A stretch of DNA of 9,004 nucleotides from Anaerolineales bacterium UBA6663. GTDB lineage: Bacteria > Chloroflexota > Anaerolineae > Anaerolineales > UBA6663. The notes below the pieces were generated by a model that saw only the letters and a list, made by a program, of their open reading frames with translations, was not told the origin of the DNA and ran no database searches. Positions within the stretch are counted from its first letter, which is position 1, and each line of letters begins with the position of its first letter. Location of the stretch: contig DKKP01000081.1 of assembly GCA_002455335.1 (NCBI GenBank), forward strand, positions 466 through 9,469. Direction: 5' to 3'. Shown here in pieces: positions 5,269 to 9,004 of the stretch. The position numbers and the translations under genes are program-made.

Positions 5269-6705
5269 ATGGCGTCACCCACGATGAAGACAACCGACCT
5301 TTCGATCGCCGATGTCATTGATCTCGGCGTACTACAGCGCATTCAAGATACCTTCGCCCAGGCGATGGGCGTGGCGGCGGTGACCGTCGATCGCGGCGGC
5401 AAGCCGATCACAAAGACAAGCAATTTCTGTCGGTTGTGCCTGCTGATTCGATCCACTGAGGAGGGCCTCAAACGCTGTCAGCGGTGTGATGCCGAGGGCG
5501 GCCGTCGTGCCCTGGCCATGAACCGCCCCTACGCCTACAACTGCGCGGGCGGCCTGATGGATGCGGCGGCGCCGATCATGATCGACGGCCACTTCGTCGG
5601 CTCGATCCTGTGCGGCCAGGCGATCCCCGATGACGCCCAGGAGAACTACATCGAGAGCGTCGTGCGGCATAACGCGCCGCTCGGCCTGCCGGTCGACGCG
5701 ATCGAGGATGCAGCTCGCGAGATCACGCCGCTCTCGCGCGAACGGTTCACGGCTGCCGTCGAGATGCTCTCGATCACGGCCAATTACGTGATCGAAATGG
5801 GCGTCGCGCGGCTGGCCCAAACCGAGCTGCTCAACCAGGCGCAGGAGCAGGCCGCGCTCAAGGTTGCGCTCCAGGAGGCGCAGCTGCGCGCCTTCAAGGC
5901 CCAGATCAATCCGCACTTCCTGTTCAACTCGCTGACCCTGCTTGGTTACACGGCCCTCGAAGAGGCCGCGCCTCGCACCGAAAGGATCGCGTACGACCTG
6001 AGCGATCTCCTGCGCTACAGCCTGCGCAACATCTCGACCCAGGTCGAGCTCGGCGAAGAGTTTGCCATGATCCGGCAGTATCTGGAGATTCAAAAGGTCA
6101 GTTTCGGCGACCGATTGACGTTCACGGTCGATCTGGCGCCCGAACTCGTGCACTTCGAAGTTCCCTGCATGATCATCCAGCCGCTCGTCGAGAATGCGGT
6201 GCTGCATGGCGCCGAGCCGATCAGCCGCCCAGTGCATATCGCTGTGCGCGCATTCTCGGTCGATGATCGACTCGTGCTCGAGATCGCCGACGACGGCGTC
6301 GGCATGCCCATCGAGATCGCCGAGCGCATCAACACCGGTTTCTACTCGGGCGAGGGCGACTCGCTTGGGCTGCAGAACGTGCTCTACCGCCTGGGCGTCG
6401 AATACGGCGCCAAGTTCGCGGCGAAGGCCGAGACTGCGCCCGATCGCGGCACGTGCTTGCGGTTGTCGTTGCCGCTTGAAGCGGCCGGCGTGGCAGCCAC
6501 GCCGAGCGCCGAGATCCTGTTCCCCGGGCCGGTGTGCAACCTGATCGGCAACCAGCTCGACTTCAGCGCCGCCGGTCTGAACACGCTTCCGTCCGTCGCC
6601 GCACGCTTTCCGTCGCATCTGTTGGATGGGAGTGGCAGCGAGCATCGCATCGATAACCCGGTCGAGGATATCGTCCTCGAGCCTCTGGATACCATCCCGG
6701 CTTGA
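5269..6705 (+). CDS. PocR-domain sensor histidine kinase (LytS/YesM-type), cytosolic
   Basis: A 478-residue sensor kinase without membrane segments, so it senses a cytoplasmic signal. Residues about 18-180 form a PocR ligand-binding domain with its Cys set: FCRLC (C54, C57), CQRC (C70, C73), NCAGGLMD (C92), and the FVGSILCGQ motif (109-117). A coiled coil (about 183-210) leads to the His_kinase domain of the LytS/YesM group: QINPHFLFNSL with phospho-acceptor H216, then DLLRYSLR. The HATPase has an N box QPLVENAVLHGA (304-315), G1 IADDGVGMP (339-347) and G2 GEGDSLGLQNVLYRL (361-375). A tail of about 75 residues after 403 has no motif I recognise. Start ATG 5269 has GGAGG at 5258-5262. It is the first gene after a cobalamin riboswitch and terminator, and its partner regulator starts 6 bases downstream. 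Confidence 0.93.
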   Translation: MASPTMKTTDLSIADVIDLGVLQRIQDTFAQAMGVAAVTVDRGGKPITKTSNFCRLCLLIRSTEEGLKRCQRCDAEGGRRALAMNRPYAYNCAGGLMDAAAPIMIDGHFVGSILCGQAIPDDAQENYIESVVRHNAPLGLPVDAIEDAAREITPLSRERFTAAVEMLSITANYVIEMGVARLAQTELLNQAQEQAALKVALQEAQLRAFKAQINPHFLFNSLTLLGYTALEEAAPRTERIAYDLSDLLRYSLRNISTQVELGEEFAMIRQYLEIQKVSFGDRLTFTVDLAPELVHFEVPCMIIQPLVENAVLHGAEPISRPVHIAVRAFSVDDRLVLEIADDGVGMPIEIAERINTGFYSGEGDSLGLQNVLYRLGVEYGAKFAAKAETAPDRGTCLRLSLPLEAAGVAATPSAEILFPGPVCNLIGNQLDFSAAGLNTLPSVAARFPSHLLDGSGSEHRIDNPVEDIVLEPLDTIPA

Positions 6706-6711
6706 GTCCTT

Positions 6712-8343
6712 ATGCCTGGCATCCTTGTCGTCGACGATATGCCCGTGATCCGGGCCGGTATCCTGCGCGTCCTTGAGCAGAACGCACTTGGGTTCAGCCC
6801 GGTGCTCGAGGCCGCCGATGGCCAGGAGGCCGTTGAGCTCGCCCGCCGGCACCAGCCCGATCTCATCTTGATGGATATCAAGATGCCTGTGCTGACCGGG
6901 CTGCAGGCCACGGCCCAAATCAAGGCCGAGCTGCCCGGCATCAAGGTCGTGATGCTCACGGCGCACAACGAGTTCGCGTACGTGCAGCGGGCGCTCAAGC
7001 TCGGCGCGCGCGACTATCTCCTCAAACCGGTTCGCTCGACGCGTCTTGTCGAGCTGCTGCAGGAGATCACCGAAGAGATCCGCCAGGAGCGGACCGAGCA
7101 GCGCACGATCGAGATCGTCAAGGGGTCGCTGCGCAAGACGCTGCCCGTCATCGAGACCAGCCTTGTCGACAACCTCGTGCGCGGTACATCGCCGGAGAGC
7201 GCCAGCATGGAAGAGGCGCTCGGCTTCCTGGGAAAGCGACTCGAGAACCCGGCCGTGATCGTCTGTCGGGTTGATCACTTCGACGCGGTCGTCAAGGGCA
7301 AGAGCCCGAACGAGTTGCAGCAACTGTACGGCGAGCTGGTCGAGACAGTGCGCGCCGAGCTCCCTGAACCCCAGCGCGCGCTGGTCGGCTATTCCAACCC
7401 GGGGCGGGTGGTCGCCGTCGTGTCTTGCGACGCCTCGCGCACCAGTTATGAGTCGCTGCTGGCGCTGGGTGAACAGTTCCGGAGCGCGATCTGCCGGAGC
7501 TTCCCGTTCACGGTGACTGTCGGTATCGGCAACGCCTACAAGGACTGGATCTCAGTTCCGCTCTCCTACGCCGAAGCCAATCTGGCGCGGCGTTACCAGC
7601 ATGTCTTCAGCCGGAACACGGTCATCCACATCCGCGATGTCCAGGCGCTGACCGAGGAGGCCAAGGGCGGCCGCCCGTATCGCGTGCAGCTTGAACAGGA
7701 ACTGGTGCGCTGTGTCCGAGACAATCAGCAGGCCCGGTCCGCCGAGTTGATCAACGAGATCGTCGATTATCTGTCGAGTTCGATGGGTGAGTCGATCGAT
7801 GTGTTACGCAACAACTGCGCGGAGGTCGTTACAATCGTCTCGTGGGCCGTGATCGGCACCGGCACCGATGAGCGAACGGCGCTCGAGGTGCTGCACAACC
7901 AGGTCCATAACCTTCCGTCCTGGAAGACAGTGCCCGAACTGCGCGCCTGGATGGGCAACAGCCTGGCCGAGCTCATGGCCATCGTCCCCTCACGGTCGCG
8001 CAACGCCGACGTCATCCAGCGGGCCGTCGCGTACCTGCAGACGCACTACCAGGAATCGGAGATCTCGCTGCAAGACGTGGCGAATGCCGTCAACCTCAGC
8101 CCGTCGTACCTGGGCTCGCTCTTCAAGACCGCGCTGGGCGTGAGCTACGTGAAATACCTGACGCAGCTCCGTATCGACGAAGCCAAGCGTCTGCTGCGCA
8201 CGACCGATTCGAGCATCACGGTGATCGCCGAACAGGTCGGCTACCCCAACGTCACAAACTTCTATCGGCACTTCCAGCGGCAGACCCATCTCACGCCAGC
8301 CGCGTTTCGACAGTCGGCGACGACGGCGAAACCGGCGAACTGA
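6712..8343 (+). CDS. Response regulator: REC domain, GGDEF-like middle region, AraC-type DNA-binding domain
   Basis: A 543-residue transcription regulator of the YesN type, partner of the kinase just upstream. The receiver domain (1-120) is complete: acidic D8/D9, phospho-acceptor D55 in LILMDIKMP, T83 in MLTAHNEF and K105 in DYLLKPV. A linker helix follows. Residues about 178-305 look like a degenerate GGDEF-type fold as in CdaR/YesN proteins (PAVIVCRVDHFD ... VTVGIGNAYKDW ... LSYAEANLARRY), without an active GG(D/E)EF. The C-terminal AraC domain (about 431-535) has two helix-turn-helix units, ISLQDVANAVNLSPSYLGSLF and ITVIAEQVGYPNVTNFYRHF, ending LTPAAFR. Start ATG 6712 follows the kinase stop by 6 bases with almost no ribosome binding site, so translation is probably coupled. 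The 8-kb end has no downstream gene on this strand, so the targets are elsewhere or autoregulation applies. Confidence 0.95.
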   Translation: MPGILVVDDMPVIRAGILRVLEQNALGFSPVLEAADGQEAVELARRHQPDLILMDIKMPVLTGLQATAQIKAELPGIKVVMLTAHNEFAYVQRALKLGARDYLLKPVRSTRLVELLQEITEEIRQERTEQRTIEIVKGSLRKTLPVIETSLVDNLVRGTSPESASMEEALGFLGKRLENPAVIVCRVDHFDAVVKGKSPNELQQLYGELVETVRAELPEPQRALVGYSNPGRVVAVVSCDASRTSYESLLALGEQFRSAICRSFPFTVTVGIGNAYKDWISVPLSYAEANLARRYQHVFSRNTVIHIRDVQALTEEAKGGRPYRVQLEQELVRCVRDNQQARSAELINEIVDYLSSSMGESIDVLRNNCAEVVTIVSWAVIGTGTDERTALEVLHNQVHNLPSWKTVPELRAWMGNSLAELMAIVPSRSRNADVIQRAVAYLQTHYQESEISLQDVANAVNLSPSYLGSLFKTALGVSYVKYLTQLRIDEAKRLLRTTDSSITVIAEQVGYPNVTNFYRHFQRQTHLTPAAFRQSATTAKPAN

Positions 8344-8566
8344 CAACGGTGTGCGGCGCGTCCGTGCAAGGGTGGAGCCCGGCGGATTCATCGCCGCCGG
8401 CCCGGCCCTGGGTGCCTGCGGGGCGGATCCGGAGGATGGCCGCATAGGGCCGGAGATCGCCGGTTGTTGCTGAGGGCCAGCTGTGCTCTGCCGCGCTCCG
8501 AGGCGCTCCATCTTGAATCCACCGGCTGGATCAAGACCTGCGCGCCAACCGGTGCGCTGTTCGCGC
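8344..8566. other. Intergenic region between convergent regulator and oxidoreductase genes
   Basis: The 223 bases between the two convergent genes show no convincing gene. They hold the hairpin at 8379-8400 and GC-rich imperfect repeats; the open frames crossing it are shadows of the neighbours. Confidence 0.6.
8379..8400 (+). terminator. GC-rich hairpin, possible terminator after the response regulator
   Basis: CCGGCGG (8379-8385) and CCGCCGG (8394-8400) form a perfect 7-bp stem with an eight-base loop, about 35 bases after the regulator stop codon. No T-tract follows, so if it ends transcription it would need Rho or act only as a 3' stabilising structure. Confidence 0.35.
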
Positions 8567-9004
8567 TCAGCGCTGGTTGCGTCGCGCGATGAGCGTGGCC
8601 GCGGCGAGGGCGCCATCCCAGAGGGGCGCAACGGGCGGCGTGTAGGTCAGGTCGGCGGCCGCGAGCTCCTCGGCCGTCCAGCCCGCTTGAAGCGCGACAG
8701 CCACGACATCGAGGCGCTTGGCGACCTCGTCGCCGCCGATCATTTGGGCGCCGAGCAGACGCCCGCTGCCCGTCTCGAACACCAGACGAGTCTGGATGTG
8801 CTCGCTGCCGGGTATGAAGCCGGCGCGCGACGTCGAGGTCACCGTCGTTTGATCGGCGCTGAGCCCGGCCGCCGTGGCCTGGCGCAGGGTCAGACCGGTC
8901 ATCGCCACGGTGAGCCCGAAGGCCTTGACCACCGAGGTCCCCAACGTGCCGGCGAACCGCGCCGGCCCACCCGTCGACCAATCGGCCGACGCGGCGTTGA
9001 CGCC
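8567..9004 (-). CDS. C-terminal part of an FAD/NAD(P)-dependent disulfide-oxidoreductase-family protein (CoA-disulfide reductase/NADH oxidase type), partial at its N-terminus
   Basis: The last 145 residues of a pyridine nucleotide-disulfide oxidoreductase; the N-terminal FAD- and NAD(P)H-binding parts lie beyond the window. The visible part is the dimerisation domain. It opens with GVNAAS, typical of the end of the FAD-binding segment, then GTLGTSVVKAFGLTVAMTGLT, the strand GRLLGAQMIGGDEVAKRLDV, and the closing DLTYTPPVAPLWDGALAAATL. The D-L-x-Y-x-P-P-x-(A/S)-P-x-W-D signature is characteristic of CoA-disulfide reductase/NADH oxidase relatives rather than of glutathione or lipoamide reductases, which carry a catalytic His-Glu pair here. 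Whether it acts on CoA disulfide, oxygen, a persulfide or another acceptor depends on the N-terminal cysteine, which is not in view. It is convergent with the response regulator. Confidence 0.9.
   Translation of the reverse strand, partial: GVNAASADWSTGGPARFAGTLGTSVVKAFGLTVAMTGLTLRQATAAGLSADQTTVTSTSRAGFIPGSEHIQTRLVFETGSGRLLGAQMIGGDEVAKRLDVVAVALQAGWTAEELAAADLTYTPPVAPLWDGALAAATLIARRNQR

Noticed and set aside
5332..7323. A 663-codon open frame on the minus strand across the kinase and regulator genes
   Set aside because: It is antisense to two genes with unmistakable domains and shows no family motif of its own. Long antisense frames are expected in high-GC coding DNA because of third-position bias.
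8554..8573. GCGCTG/CAGCGC hairpin as terminator of the oxidoreductase gene
   Set aside because: The stem is only 6 bp, overlaps the stop codon, and has no T-tract on the minus strand.
7990..8631. A 213-codon minus-strand open frame across the end of the regulator
   Set aside because: It is antisense to the AraC DNA-binding domain and has no motif of its own.
8388..8981. A minus-strand open frame in another phase at the right edge
   Set aside because: The alternative phase (8567-9004) carries the oxidoreductase dimerisation motifs; this frame has none.

Overview
The window is high-GC bacterial DNA with short intergenic gaps and good Shine-Dalgarno sites. DUF2277 and DUF4342 proteins, a soluble PocR-domain histidine kinase and a 4HB chemoreceptor fit a free-living, chemotactic bacterium. 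Chloroflexota is my best guess, but no rRNA or other phylogenetic marker is present, so the phylum is a low-confidence inference.

Layout. The left edge (1-1418, minus strand) is the N-terminal part of a methyl-accepting chemotaxis protein with two TM helices and two consecutive HAMP-like segments. A gene-poor stretch of about 650 bases follows (1419-2068). It holds a tandem 11-bp repeat, a perfect 12-bp inverted repeat, and a sigma70-type promoter buried in a large two-operator dyad. That promoter faces a small isoprenylcysteine methyltransferase-like membrane protein (2069-2674, plus). Convergent to it, 14 bases away, is a minus-strand pair: a secreted or membrane-anchored DUF6174-like protein (3450-4001) followed by a GNAT-family acetyltransferase (2689-3408). 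Two small conserved plus-strand genes come next: DUF2277 (4212-4499) and DUF4342 (4642-4899), the latter followed by a probable intrinsic terminator.

The most interesting unit is 5024-8343. A cobalamin riboswitch (about 5024-5170) is followed by an intrinsic-terminator hairpin (5195-5222), which can be replaced by a mutually exclusive downstream hairpin (5209-5237). Then come a cytosolic PocR-domain LytS/YesM-type histidine kinase (5269-6705) and, 6 bases later, a REC/AraC-type response regulator (6712-8343). The single-protein architecture of PocR (ligand-sensing PocR domain plus AraC DNA-binding domain) is thus split here into a two-component phosphorelay. The inferred logic is double sensing. 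Cobalamin controls, through RNA, how much of the system is made. A small cytosolic ligand of the PocR domain controls its phosphorylation. Targets are not visible in the window.

The right edge (8567-9004, minus) is the C-terminal dimerisation domain of an FAD/NAD(P)-dependent disulfide-oxidoreductase-family protein (CoA-disulfide reductase/NADH oxidase type), cut by the window end. I saw no CRISPR array, tRNA, rRNA, IS element or integrase.
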